Source: Tranzscheliella williamsii (taxonomy: Eukaryota > Basidiomycota > Ustilaginomycetes > Ustilaginales > Ustilaginaceae). Taken from it: a stretch of 64,000 nt of DNA. The notes under the pieces were generated by a model. That model searched no databases. It was not told the DNA's origin and saw only the letters and a list, made by a program, of their open reading frames with translations. The DNA lies in the NCBI GenBank assembly GCA_023212725.1, contig JALBYF010000007.1:277968-341967 (forward strand). The letters run 5' to 3'. Made by a program: the position numbers and the translations under genes. Within the stretch, counting starts at the first letter, position 1, and each line of letters opens with the position of its first letter. Of this stretch, positions 41,501 to 50,337 are shown piece after piece.

Positions 41501-41802
41501 TGGCCAAGGTCTGCGATGTGCAGGCGGTCCGCGATCTGCTCAGCCGGACCGAGCGTAGCCAGCTGCCGGACGAGGCGCTGCTCGTTGCCGTCGCACAGAA
41601 GCTCGGCCTGGTCGACTACGAGCAGGCGCGCCAGGCGGGCGGCGTTGCCGCCGAGGACGCCGACCGCGCGCTCGCCGACGCCAGCTACGCACACCGCTGG
41701 GACGCGTTCGCCGACCTCTGCCGCGCCCTCGGCGTCGGCCAGCACGAGCTCGCCGCCGCCAAGCACCGCTGCGGACCCGCCATCGACCTCTGCACCCCCT
41801 AG
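38599..41802 (+). CDS. Large Ser/Pro-rich, mostly disordered protein of unknown function
   Basis: Not recognised. The ATG at 38599 sits in a good context (GACCATGGC) and gives 1067 residues. Only two parts look folded. One is an N-terminal helical region at about residues 95-205 (DQGVLLPFLERPREVQELLF, RWDELLELLVSIDRPILDDE). The other is a C-terminal helical segment of about 120 residues from RARELGKSLETRACQEALGK to the end. Between them lie long Ser/Pro/Thr-rich stretches with many SP and RRxS-type sites, plus a Gln-rich coiled-coil patch (QQQLEQLQSETNEIERLAQQ). This suggests a phosphorylated scaffold or signalling protein, which is inference only. The last 200 bp favour C-ending codons after a G-ending stretch. 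It converges on the M28 peptidase gene. Confidence 0.85.
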   Translation: MALPLPMPIPANHPMVDKCSSGASSTSDSLPSAFSSIWGPSCALTILKGDADQPVNAYTPISKARDSTAAQSPQRSRFASSFSNLKSSNSSAAAVDTRVNIHTVADQGVLLPFLERPREVQELLFETTANEALMYRLCRVFGGDTRQPLQRGVDERWDELLELLVSIDRPILDDEDWLVRLEALVMERSADLHAQLSRCLGADGITVSPAAQFNPSRFDSWALKKNLSSTSKEANASPETPSLDDGEDKDAHVEPALSVNVEPLEEIPRSYSHQTISQLDRLSLYDSAASGAPTQPGMSEPFTEAHATAQTSPGGFLGTSYGDSVLPTSLEDIMEESGPGLSADSLQPQRRRSHSGKFAALRISAMSPTNTPHSRSVSEVSLSRPTSASRDQSLSPLPTGPMSPADERGPRSSVSPGMSMASTSTSFTKHRRLSTLLLNNNQAEVPQAPVSPRVEMARHLCDVSKDNGEDQPVPKVQASRRRAQSFARSFAELASPQQQLEQLQSETNEIERLAQQTQRAKLQSTTLMHTASAPEGSLTERYATHGGSTSKRLDPARATVSEGRLPSPRTKGMRRGSRGSSTGSSSPPIAGLLPDGRTRHPSGSVGSKDLSESIEAFRNTMGLSISPAPSESNFHDAHENTSETGRSDSGTRKRKGSDAGLAMSASRPMRSLEAKSSRVLSPKVAEDTSPQFEQPRHMQKLQSKQAAGVGGSGSGLALGGGFSLAKSGSNFQKNKGDMSSSVSASPRSSLAQGSWPHHAESQYRAPPPVHRRPGGFASLAHEYENARRDRRDSVFSLNSNALATSPSSSVASLDFGGHSGHRAGLDDSRSKSPIQDRMVIDEEPAEETRPLTEFDPVPQAGATPMAPADPTPKAMPDGRTPRASARSGGGYPFPSLMSTEAPQGAATSIDIPSKPRQPSPNKVAPASSASPCSPTIVFPISPNPSISRARELGKSLETRACQEALGKVAKVCDVQAVRDLLSRTERSQLPDEALLVAVAQKLGLVDYEQARQAGGVAAEDADRALADASYAHRWDAFADLCRALGVGQHELAAAKHRCGPAIDLCTP

Positions 41803-42016
41803 TTCCCCGCCCTCTGCCTCCACACCATCCATAGCATTGTATAGCATCGCCTCGTATTCCGTTTGCATTCCCCCTCGTAACGTCATTTGTAGCAATACTC
41901 GCACTGCAATCATACACGGACGTAGCTCGTCTTTCCTCGCGCACCGGTGCGGGTCTCTGAAGCGGGTGGCAGGGCCAGAATGTGCCATTGCGGGCGGCTG
42001 TGGATGCGGAGGTGTG

Positions 42017-43609
42017 CTACAGGTAGAAGCCGGCGACGTTGAGGAGGGTCGCGGTGACGACTTTGGTGATGGCGGCGAGCTGGGCGGTGTCGTAGCCGGG
42101 GCGGTTGGTGGTGTCGGTGGAGGAGTGGTAAGCGGGGTCTGCGATGGGGCCGTTGCGCTCGAAGACCCAGGTGGCGGGGAAGGCGTTGTCCCAGAAGCTC
42201 TGGTGGTCGGAGCAGCAGGCGGGGGTGAAGCCGGGGGTGAGGTGGGGGGCGTAGAGGGCGGCGAGGGCGGTGACGTGGGCGGTGGCGGAGCGGGTGGCGA
42301 GGCGGTTGGGGAAGGCGATTTGCGGCGGCTCGCCGGGCTTGCGGTAGGCGAGCATGTCCATCTGGAGCGCGAGGCGGACGCGCACGCCACGCTCGCGCAG
42401 CGCGCGCGCGTGCGCCGCCGACCCCACCAGCCCCTGCTCCTCGCCCGAAAACGCAACCAGCTCCACCGGACCCCCCAGCCCCAACCGCGCCGTCCCCACC
42501 GCCCGTGCCACAGCAAGCAGCGCCGCCGTCCCGCTCCCATCATCATCCCCGCCCGGCGCCCGCATCGACCCAAACGTCCCCCGCGAGTCGTAGTGCGCCG
42601 ATACAATCACCAATCCCCCCTCCTCCCCGCCGCCACCACCCCCCAGCGCCTCGGGCAGCTCGTACCCAATCGCAGCGCTGCGCACCGCCTCGCTCGCACT
42701 AGGAATCGTGCACACCACGTTCGGCGAAAAGTACGCACTGTACTCGGAAAAGCGGCACGACGCCCCCTCCATCGACGACAGGCTCGCTTCCATCTCCTGC
42801 TTGATCCACTGCGCGGCGCGCCGCGCTCCATACGTCGCGCTGTGTCGACTGTGCCATTCTCCAATCTCCTTTGGCTGCGCACCTTCGCCCGTCAGCACGC
42901 GCAGGTCCTGCATCATCCGCGCTTCGCTCAGAGCACTAGACGAGGCGATCTTGTCCACTACCAGGTTGAATTTGGGCTTCTGGTAGATCGGCTCCGGCTT
43001 CTCGGGCGGGGACTCCCCTTTGGATTGGAAGAGGGTAGAGCCTGGCACAAATTCGACCCTGTGCAACCTTGTGTCGTAAGTAGCGTACAGGTCGATGCGG
43101 GCCAAGTCCTTTTGCGTGACAGCATAAACAAACTGATTTGGAGACCAAACCAGGGGACTAGGAAGGGGGCCCTGTTCTTCGGCAACCATAAACGGTCGTT
43201 GTGAAGATTCCATGAGATGGCCCTGACCGTGGGTATGAGTACGGTTGAGGATGTCCATTGTCCTCGAGTACCAATGTTCTTGCGCAGTAGCTTTGGTTGA
43301 GGTTTCGAGCTCTTCCGGCGTGAAGACGACGACTTCTGTCAAGTTGCGATGCCGTCTTAAGGTGGAGATGCCTTCACCCTCCGATGGAATACAGCGTTGC
43401 CCTGCAACACCCCTCCACAGGACAAGCTCTTCTCCGCCATCACGTCCGCTTGGCAGCTTGGCCGCTTCCAGCTCGCACTGCGGACTAATGGCTGCGAGCT
43501 GTCGATCAGCAAGCGCTTCGAGCCAGTAGACAAGCTCAGCCTGCTGGCGTGCTGTGGCAGCCGCAACCAGTGAGGCTGCCAGCACCAGGACAAAAAGTAG
43601 ACGCACCAT
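42017..43609 (-). CDS. Secreted M28-family zinc aminopeptidase
   Basis: This is a 530-residue extracellular or vacuolar aminopeptidase resembling fungal leucine aminopeptidase 1. A classic signal peptide opens the protein (MVRLLFVLVLAASLVAAATA). A pro-region of about 200 residues follows, then the catalytic domain. The two-zinc ligand set is visible: H339 in SAHYDSR, the DDD cluster at 355-357 in GGDDDGSG, E-E in AFSGEEQG, the aspartate in LQMDM and the histidine in AYHSSTDT. The cysteine pair TPACCSDHQSFW is also typical. An Ala/Gly-rich loop with a run of glycines (about residues 323-333) interrupts the catalytic fold. Codon choice flips within the catalytic domain from G-ending to C-ending codons (see findings). 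ATG at 43609, no intron. Confidence 0.93.
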   Translation of the reverse strand: MVRLLFVLVLAASLVAAATARQQAELVYWLEALADRQLAAISPQCELEAAKLPSGRDGGEELVLWRGVAGQRCIPSEGEGISTLRRHRNLTEVVVFTPEELETSTKATAQEHWYSRTMDILNRTHTHGQGHLMESSQRPFMVAEEQGPLPSPLVWSPNQFVYAVTQKDLARIDLYATYDTRLHRVEFVPGSTLFQSKGESPPEKPEPIYQKPKFNLVVDKIASSSALSEARMMQDLRVLTGEGAQPKEIGEWHSRHSATYGARRAAQWIKQEMEASLSSMEGASCRFSEYSAYFSPNVVCTIPSASEAVRSAAIGYELPEALGGGGGGEEGGLVIVSAHYDSRGTFGSMRAPGGDDDGSGTAALLAVARAVGTARLGLGGPVELVAFSGEEQGLVGSAAHARALRERGVRVRLALQMDMLAYRKPGEPPQIAFPNRLATRSATAHVTALAALYAPHLTPGFTPACCSDHQSFWDNAFPATWVFERNGPIADPAYHSSTDTTNRPGYDTAQLAAITKVVTATLLNVAGFYL

Positions 43610-45808
43610 GAATGTGCCGGCGGCCTTGTAGTGGATGGAAGCAAAAGGTTCGCTAGGAGGCGCCGTGGAAGGGGCCGAATGTCACCACCGGTTCGGTGTT
43701 ACAAGTCGGCTTCTGGTAAGAGTAAGCTAAGCTGTTAAAGCAGCAATATGGGTTAATAATGGATGTTAGACCGCCTGTGCCTCGATGAATAGTGATTTCA
43801 CGGCCGGCAAGATGAGTCTAGAGATATGTTTTTCGGCGGGCCCCCATTGTCTGCGACGAAGCGACAGGACGGGGAAACCACCTCATCGGGAGCAGCAGGT
43901 CTCAGGACAGCGCTCGCGAGCTCCGTCATAAGCATGAGAGTGGCTTTGTACGCAAGGGGTAGAAGCCAGAAGTTGAAGAAGTCTATCGACAACCTTTGAC
44001 AGCTTGTGTGCGACAGGCAAGTCGGGCCGCATTACACCACTCTGTCGTCAGTGCAAGTGACAGTTATGAGTGTGCGTGACCTAGTGCAACGGTTAGCGGC
44101 TTCTCTCACGCGGCGACATCATCCACGGCGAAATCACCGATCGGGCTCCTCGTCGCCCTTGATCCTCCGTACTCAAGCTTTGCGCTGTGATCGTCCGACA
44201 GCGGTTTCCCTACGAAGCTTCCGTTATCTGTGCCGGCAAATTCCCGCATTTCAGCTTCCCCTAGCCTCGATGTGCAGTCTCGCTGGGTTCGTTATCTCCC
44301 CCGAAGCGGAGACCATGCCGACCGCCGACGCCCTTGTGAAGCTAGAATTCAGATGCTGTTGGAGATGGAGCGGTGCAGCTTCCGGCTTCTTGCACCCGCC
44401 AGCACAACCTGAGAGGGAGGAAAACGTACGGGATCTGCCAACAGAAGACTGCGCTCGCCCTGTTTCAGAGAGCAAAGAAGTCGAGACTGGGGACCATAAC
44501 CGCGGTCACAGCGCGTTGACACAGATGCTGCCTGACAAGTTCACATTGGGTCGCAGTTTTGTTACTCTGATGCGCATCTAGCTTTCACCTAGCAACAAGT
44601 TCCCAATCAGGAATTGATACTAGGTAGGCTGCAGTCGGCTATCTGCTAGTCAGAGAAGGATTCAGATTCGCTGTCGGTATTCTCCGAGCCATGATAACGT
44701 GGCGGTCGACTTCCCACGCCATTCGTCATCCATGAAAGATGACTGAACTCAATAATCGCTGCGCGTGTGGGAGAGATATGAAGAGGCAAGCTGTATTCAT
44801 TTGCGAGCGCTGGCTTGTAGCATTATCCATTTGAGTACTCCCTGCCCTTTCGATGTATTGTCAAGCCGACTACACAGGGTTACCCATCTGAAGGGCTGTT
44901 GGCATACATAGGTTTGGTTCCTCAGTAGCATGTCGCAGTAGCGTCGTTTCTTCTCGGCCTCTAGCTGTTAACTGCACGATTCGACGCTGCAATCACGCAA
45001 AATCTGTGTGCATCTTCGTAGCGGGATTAGGAGGACGCGTGCAAGAACCGCTTAGCGGGCACCGTGCAAAAACCCAAGGCCAAAAAAGAACTAAACCCGC
45101 CTTGTGCGCTGCCAGAGCGTGCTATTGGATACAGACGAAAAGTGGATCTGGAGAAGCACAGCGCCAGGCTGACAAAGGGTCTGACGACGGCGTACACCTT
45201 TGCAGGTCATCCTCGCCTGACATGTACCTACCTGCCTAAAGGCTTCCGACGGTTTGAAGCCAATTTATCCTTTGCGCGCGGGACAAGTGGAAGAACGAGT
45301 GTGCAAGAGCAGATACCCCACAGCCATATACAGAAGACGTAGGACTCGTAAACGTGTAAAATGTAACCGCGTTCGAATCGGCTCATAAGCCTATCAAGAT
45401 TGATATGAATTCTGGTTGGATCGGAGGGACCGCTCGCCGTCTTCACTTTAGCGGTCTAAACTGCCGGTTTCTCTGAGTCGAGTCTCGCTTCGGTCCCGAT
45501 AAGCCACGGCACCGCCGACGTTCTTACATCGAAAGATTTGCTATCGGCATATGAGCAGTGTCGAGCCGGCCAACCTTGCAGCCGGTGTGATTTCCCGCTT
45601 CTCCTTCCCCCACAGTAAGATCTCGCCAAGTGGCCACTATCGCCTTTGGTGTTGCATCTTTTTGACGCTCGCGTTTGGTCTGGTGTGGTGCCTGTCCTCG
45701 CCCATCCTTGTGACCGTGCCTAGCCAGCAGCAACAATCACAATCGGGCAGTCATTCACATTGTGTATCACATTGGATTGTGATTGCAATCAGTAATTGTG
45801 ATGGTCTC

Positions 45809-45852
45809 TATTCAGGTACTATTCAGGTACTACTCAGGTACTAGTCAGGTAC
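45809..45852. repeat. 11-bp tandem repeat, four copies
   Basis: Four copies of TATTCAGGTAC with one or two changes in copies three and four. Each copy contains TCAGGTAC, which resembles a splice donor. It lies about 810 bp upstream of the Zn2Cys6 ATG. Confidence 0.9.
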
Positions 45853-46116
45853 TTACCTGTCTTGTCGCGCCCTTCTTTGTTGTCTCGCATTGCGGTCTGC
45901 TTATCGCAATCTGCCGCAGGTAAGTTGTGCTCGGTCTGGGCCCCAATCAGAGCACACCTTTTCTAGCGTTAAACGGAGCTCCGTGAGCGAGCTGACTTGC
46001 TTCCTGCACTGCGCCTGCCCTGATGTCGTCTTTCTGCCGGCAGAAGTTGGAGCAGCGTATCTACGAGCCACGCACCCCGCCCAGGCAGCAGAGCATAGAC
46101 CCTTCTCAACCTCTTG

Positions 46117-46143
46117 AGCCTTCCCAGCCTTCCCAGCCTTCTC
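46117..46143. repeat. 9-bp tandem repeat, three copies
   Basis: Three copies of AGCCTTCCC, the last with one change, in the probable 5' leader of the Zn2Cys6 gene. Confidence 0.85.
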
Positions 46144-46659
46144 AGCAAGCTGCTCCAGGCACCCACGCTGCAATCAACTGACACCCTCCCATCGCCACTA
46201 GTCCACTCACTGCGTGCAGCAGAAACAGCGCACAGTATAGCTTCCTTTCCACCAGCACAGGTCTTCTTTACCACGGCGCGATCTTCCTGGTTTCAGGTTT
46301 CAGAAGCCATTAGCCCCCCCTCGTTTCCCACCTTCCTCGTAGCCATCCTGCTCTGCCTCATCGTAGCTTCCTAACTGCGCTATTTCGAAGAAGATCCTTT
46401 CCTTCCGCTCCAGGCACCATCATCCATACCCGCTTTTTCTCTGGACTACACTATCGCCTCCTAAGAACAGGAATTAAGGTACAGGGTGTAGAATCTTCGA
46501 TAAGAGAGGTGGCAGCACCGTTTCTTACAGCCCGCCGACATCAACGCCTAAAGGGCATCTGAGGTCATCCAATCCATGGTATAGACTAGTCCAGCCATCT
46601 GGCCACTTCCTTCCTCCCGCCCGACCTCCTAGGCACCTGACGCCACCCATTGCAGCAAT

Positions 46660-49600
46660 ATGGGCTTTATCAAGGCTGAAAATCAGCCTCATTTTGGGCC
46701 CGCTCCCATCCACCTCGCTTCGTCCGACACCCAGCAGAATCAGTTCGCTTTCTTGCCTTACAGCAATGGCGGCTTCGAGCATATTCAACCCGGCGACCTT
46801 AGTAAACCTGGCACTAGCGATGGCCGCTCCAAGGTGGCCAGAGCCTGCACTGAATGCAAGTCGCGTAAAATGAGGTGTGATGGAGGACTTCCCTTCTGCG
46901 GCCGTTGCATCTCTCACAGCCGCACCAAGTCTTGCGCCTACGTCGACCCACCTAAACGATCCCCCATCACACGTCAGTACGTCAGCACACTGGAATCTCA
47001 ACTGGAAGAAGCCAAGCAGAAGATCGCCGACCTTCAATCCGGTCACTCCCACAAAACTTCTTGCTCCGACACTACCCGCGCCAGCAAAGCAATTACCAAG
47101 GTTTCCGAACATGCGGCCGCCAATGCGCATCACCGTGCCAGCCCCATGTTTCTTCAAAATCGCTCTTTGACTGGAGAGGATGTAGCGTACCTACCCGGCC
47201 CTACCACTATACCCACTTCTCCCTCCAAAAAACGACATCGCTTGTCAACAACCGGCGGTGACGAGGATCGACGTTCTTCTTCTTCACCTTCGCTGCATGC
47301 AGCGCCCATTTTCGCTGCCGAAGAGTCAACGCCCATTACGGCCAAATCCGATGATCTCTTCGGCGACGGTAGCTTCGTCAGTCTCACGAGCTGCAACAAG
47401 GCTTTGCAGATCGCCTCGCAGCTAAGCCGCAGCAATAAGGCGGCCGAAGAAGGATCTCCCAACTTGCCCGATGGTGAGATCTTCTCCACAAGGCTACATG
47501 AAGATAGGGGCGATGGCAGTTTCCTCGACTTTTCGTGCGAAGGTCTTGCCAAGGCATGTGCAACGGATCACAGACGCAGCGATGCACGTCCTATACCCCT
47601 CCTTCCGAACGACACCAATTCTAGCAGCTGGAACAACCGTAGCCGGAGCATTGCTTACGGCCTCATGGAGCCGTTCTTCGAGTACCATCATCCGTCCTAT
47701 CCCATCCTGCATCCGGCAACGTTCCGTGCGCAGCTCCAGGGCACCCTGACCGTCCCCGCTTCGAGCGGCTGGCCAATGCTCGTCAACATGGTATTCGCCC
47801 TCGGCGCCTTCGAGCGTAAGGAGGCCGCCGACGAGCCTGACGTCGACCTGCACTATTACGAGCGCGCCAAGCAGCTTTACACCTCGGTCGTTCTGGAAAA
47901 GGCCGAGATCGTTTCGGTACAGGCTCTGACCCTGATGGCCAATTACTGTCAGAAGAAAAACTACTTTTCCAGCGCATGGATGATTCTCGGCACTGCTTTG
48001 CGAATGGCCATCGGGATGGGACTCCATTCCGAATCCGCCCTCCGGTCTAAGGATCTTTCTGCTTTCGACAAAGAGTTCGGCCGACGCTTGTGGTACACAC
48101 TCTTCACCATGGAAGCCGATACATGCATTAGCATGGCACGGCCGAACGTTTTGCTGAGCATCAAACCCGACGTTGCCGAACCCAAAAACGTTGATGAGGC
48201 TGCTATGTCACCCACCTGTGACGATCTTCCTTCCGAGGTGCACGAGGCGACGATCAGCTCGACACTGTCGGCTCATGCTAAATTTGCATCGCAGATCAGC
48301 GTGCCCTTGCAGATGAGACTCATGCAAGGCACCAATCCTACGATCGAAGAGATCCGTGCTCTGGATCACAAAACCGAGGAGTTTATTGACAAACTGCCGT
48401 CGTACATGGCTGAGGACATTTCTAGTTCTAAGCCGGCATGGTTTACATTAGCATCCAGCCGTCTTGGGTGGAGATGCAACAATTTCCGCATGGTCATGTT
48501 TAGGCCTTTCTTGCTCTCTACTGCTGTAGCTGCCGCTACTGCACGTCACCGCGGAGAAGTGCGCCCATCACTTCGACCCGGGGTCAAGCAGGCTATAGCA
48601 CTATGCCGCCGGATGGCCGAAGGCAACATCAACTCTATCGCTGCTTTCTGGGACTCGCACTCCCACAATCAGGCAATGGCATGGCATGCCATCTTCTTTT
48701 TGACCCAGAGCGCTCTGGTACCGTTAGTATCGTTGCTCGATGACCCAAAACACGAGGATGCGCGTACCTGGGCTAGCCTACTTCGCATTTGCGTGCGCTT
48801 GCTGTCGGAGATGGGCCGCATAACGCCTATCGGTGCCAAGTGCAAGGATGCGATCGAAACGTTGGCGGGGCGTCAGCTACAAGATCGCGTCACTGGAAGT
48901 AGTGCCATCGTCACTCATTGGATTCCTTCTTCGCAAGCGGACAACGAAAACACGGATGTGGATTCCTTGATGTGGTCTGCCCATCTGCTGGCCCCTGGTA
49001 GCAGTACATCGGACGATGCAGGGTTTGGTACTGTGCCCGGGCATCCCTCCGGGCCTTCGCTGTCCATGTCGTTGGACAGCGCCTCTTCGGATGGGGTGTC
49101 GGCGGCGTTCGAGTTCGCACGTGGTGTCGACGGCTCTCCGAGTGATCGCCACAGCTCGATCGCCGAGTCTATGGATCCGTGGGGCACGGTTCGACCCGCG
49201 ACTGGCTCGCAGTGGTCTGAAGATGGGTCGGGCCAAGTCGGTGGGCGCGGGTACCCTGCCAGGGACCGCATCGAGCCTTGGTTCGGGTTACAGCCGGCTC
49301 CGGCTGGATCGTCACATCACGACGACGGCGCGAGCTCGCTGTTCGGTTCGTCGGAGCCTGGTTCGGTGGACGAGGCGCTGGCGCGACCCCCTCAACACGC
49401 ACCATCGCAGACCGCCTCGCACGCCTTCGAATGGCACGCGGCCACAGACCCCGCCACTTGGTGGAGCATGCAGTACAAGCAAGAGACATCGCCCTCTTCA
49501 TCGGGCTTCGCCTTTGCCCCCACACACGAAGCACAGTCCTCGCAGCCACCAGAAGGCTCGCATCTACATGGCCACACCACATACCCGCAAGACCACACTC

Positions 49601-49662
49601 CTTCGCACGCTCACCGTCATATACAGCGACCGCACAACACGAATCATCCCAACTACTTCTAA
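46660..49662 (+). CDS. Zn2Cys6 transcription factor with fungal-specific regulatory domain
   Basis: A 1000-residue DNA-binding regulator. The zinc cluster is C63-x2-C66-x6-C73-x6-C80-x2-C83-x8-C92 within RACTECKSRKMRCDGG. It is followed by a basic linker (VDPPKRSPITRQY) and a short coiled coil for dimerisation (STLESQLEEAKQKIADLQ). The fungal-specific middle domain spans about residues 340-620. Typical pieces are PFFEYHHPSYPILHPATFRAQL, AWMILGTALRMAIGMGLH and FGRRLWYTLFTMEADTCISMARP. The C-terminal 250 residues are Ser/Gly/His-rich and probably an activation region. No intron is needed. I cannot assign the pathway it controls. ATG at 46660. Confidence 0.95.
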   Translation: MGFIKAENQPHFGPAPIHLASSDTQQNQFAFLPYSNGGFEHIQPGDLSKPGTSDGRSKVARACTECKSRKMRCDGGLPFCGRCISHSRTKSCAYVDPPKRSPITRQYVSTLESQLEEAKQKIADLQSGHSHKTSCSDTTRASKAITKVSEHAAANAHHRASPMFLQNRSLTGEDVAYLPGPTTIPTSPSKKRHRLSTTGGDEDRRSSSSPSLHAAPIFAAEESTPITAKSDDLFGDGSFVSLTSCNKALQIASQLSRSNKAAEEGSPNLPDGEIFSTRLHEDRGDGSFLDFSCEGLAKACATDHRRSDARPIPLLPNDTNSSSWNNRSRSIAYGLMEPFFEYHHPSYPILHPATFRAQLQGTLTVPASSGWPMLVNMVFALGAFERKEAADEPDVDLHYYERAKQLYTSVVLEKAEIVSVQALTLMANYCQKKNYFSSAWMILGTALRMAIGMGLHSESALRSKDLSAFDKEFGRRLWYTLFTMEADTCISMARPNVLLSIKPDVAEPKNVDEAAMSPTCDDLPSEVHEATISSTLSAHAKFASQISVPLQMRLMQGTNPTIEEIRALDHKTEEFIDKLPSYMAEDISSSKPAWFTLASSRLGWRCNNFRMVMFRPFLLSTAVAAATARHRGEVRPSLRPGVKQAIALCRRMAEGNINSIAAFWDSHSHNQAMAWHAIFFLTQSALVPLVSLLDDPKHEDARTWASLLRICVRLLSEMGRITPIGAKCKDAIETLAGRQLQDRVTGSSAIVTHWIPSSQADNENTDVDSLMWSAHLLAPGSSTSDDAGFGTVPGHPSGPSLSMSLDSASSDGVSAAFEFARGVDGSPSDRHSSIAESMDPWGTVRPATGSQWSEDGSGQVGGRGYPARDRIEPWFGLQPAPAGSSHHDDGASSLFGSSEPGSVDEALARPPQHAPSQTASHAFEWHAATDPATWWSMQYKQETSPSSSGFAFAPTHEAQSSQPPEGSHLHGHTTYPQDHTPSHAHRHIQRPHNTNHPNYF

Positions 49663-50337
49663 ACATAGTCTCGCACTTTCGACCTCAAAACACCTCTCTG
49701 CTCTGTTGCCGCGTATATCTGGCCTTACTCGTCGCGCATCCTGCTCACTCGCAGGCAGTCATGCTTGACATGGTGCCTTGGTGTGGGACTCCAATCCTCT
49801 TTTACATTTCTGCCGATGCTCTGTAACATTGTGTATATTAGTTTCCCAAAATTTATTTGCCCAGACTCCTCCCACTCCCTCTGGCTCTGCCAAAGGCTGG
49901 GCGACCACCACAGGTGTGCGTGAATCTGCCTCTCCGCACCAACTGTCCCACCCTGAAAGAGCCTTCAAGGCGACGTTCGCTGAACCTGCACATCTGTGCG
50001 TCCCGAGCGGGACGGTGGGTGAGGTTGTGAAGGTGTCAATTTCAACGGCGAGGTCCCACATGCACCGATGGCGCAAGTACATATACAGATGCTGTACATA
50101 CGTTTCATTCACATCCACTCGATGGAGACAGCGAGGTTAGTGCCACATAGTCAGAAGTGTGTGCAGCCTGCTTGCATGCATCACGCTACAATAGTACGCG
50201 TGAGTATGCGTTAGCAATCAGTGAATTATGAATGCGTGTGCGAAAGGCAGAGGAGAGCCAAATAATTCATATTTTATTGCGCTATTTCAGCTCTTTCTGT
50301 GAGTCGCGCACTTGCCACTTGCAAGTCGGCTTTTGGG
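49663..50337. other. Spacer between Zn2Cys6 gene and GH47 gene
   Basis: A 675-bp region with the 3' UTR of the regulator and the promoter of the mannosidase. The last 80 bases before 50290 are AT-rich (AATAATTCATATTTTATTG). No gene was seen. Confidence 0.45.

Larger units (their letters stand above)
43610..46659. promoter_or_regulatory. 3-kb divergent region, largest gene-free stretch
   Basis: It lies between the M28 peptidase (minus) and a Zn2Cys6 factor (plus). The longest frame (44066-44581 from its first ATG, 171 codons) has no domain or codon bias. Two short tandem repeats lie at 45809-45852 and 46117-46143. A CGCAG|GTAAGT donor-like site at 45920 hints at a 5' UTR intron in the regulator's transcript. 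A long, complex promoter for the regulator is likely; this is inference. Confidence 0.45.

Noticed and set aside
41080..43204. Two long open frames (508 codons on minus, 612 on plus) across the end of the 38599 gene and the M28 gene
   Set aside because: They are antisense or out-of-frame shadows. NNC- and NNG-rich coding DNA lacks stop codons on the other strand. Their translations are Arg/Pro/Ala low complexity, while the real frames carry a signal peptide and zinc ligands.
44066..44581. 171-codon ORF in the 3-kb gap
   Set aside because: No domain, no codon bias, no signal peptide; length is compatible with chance in GC-rich DNA.
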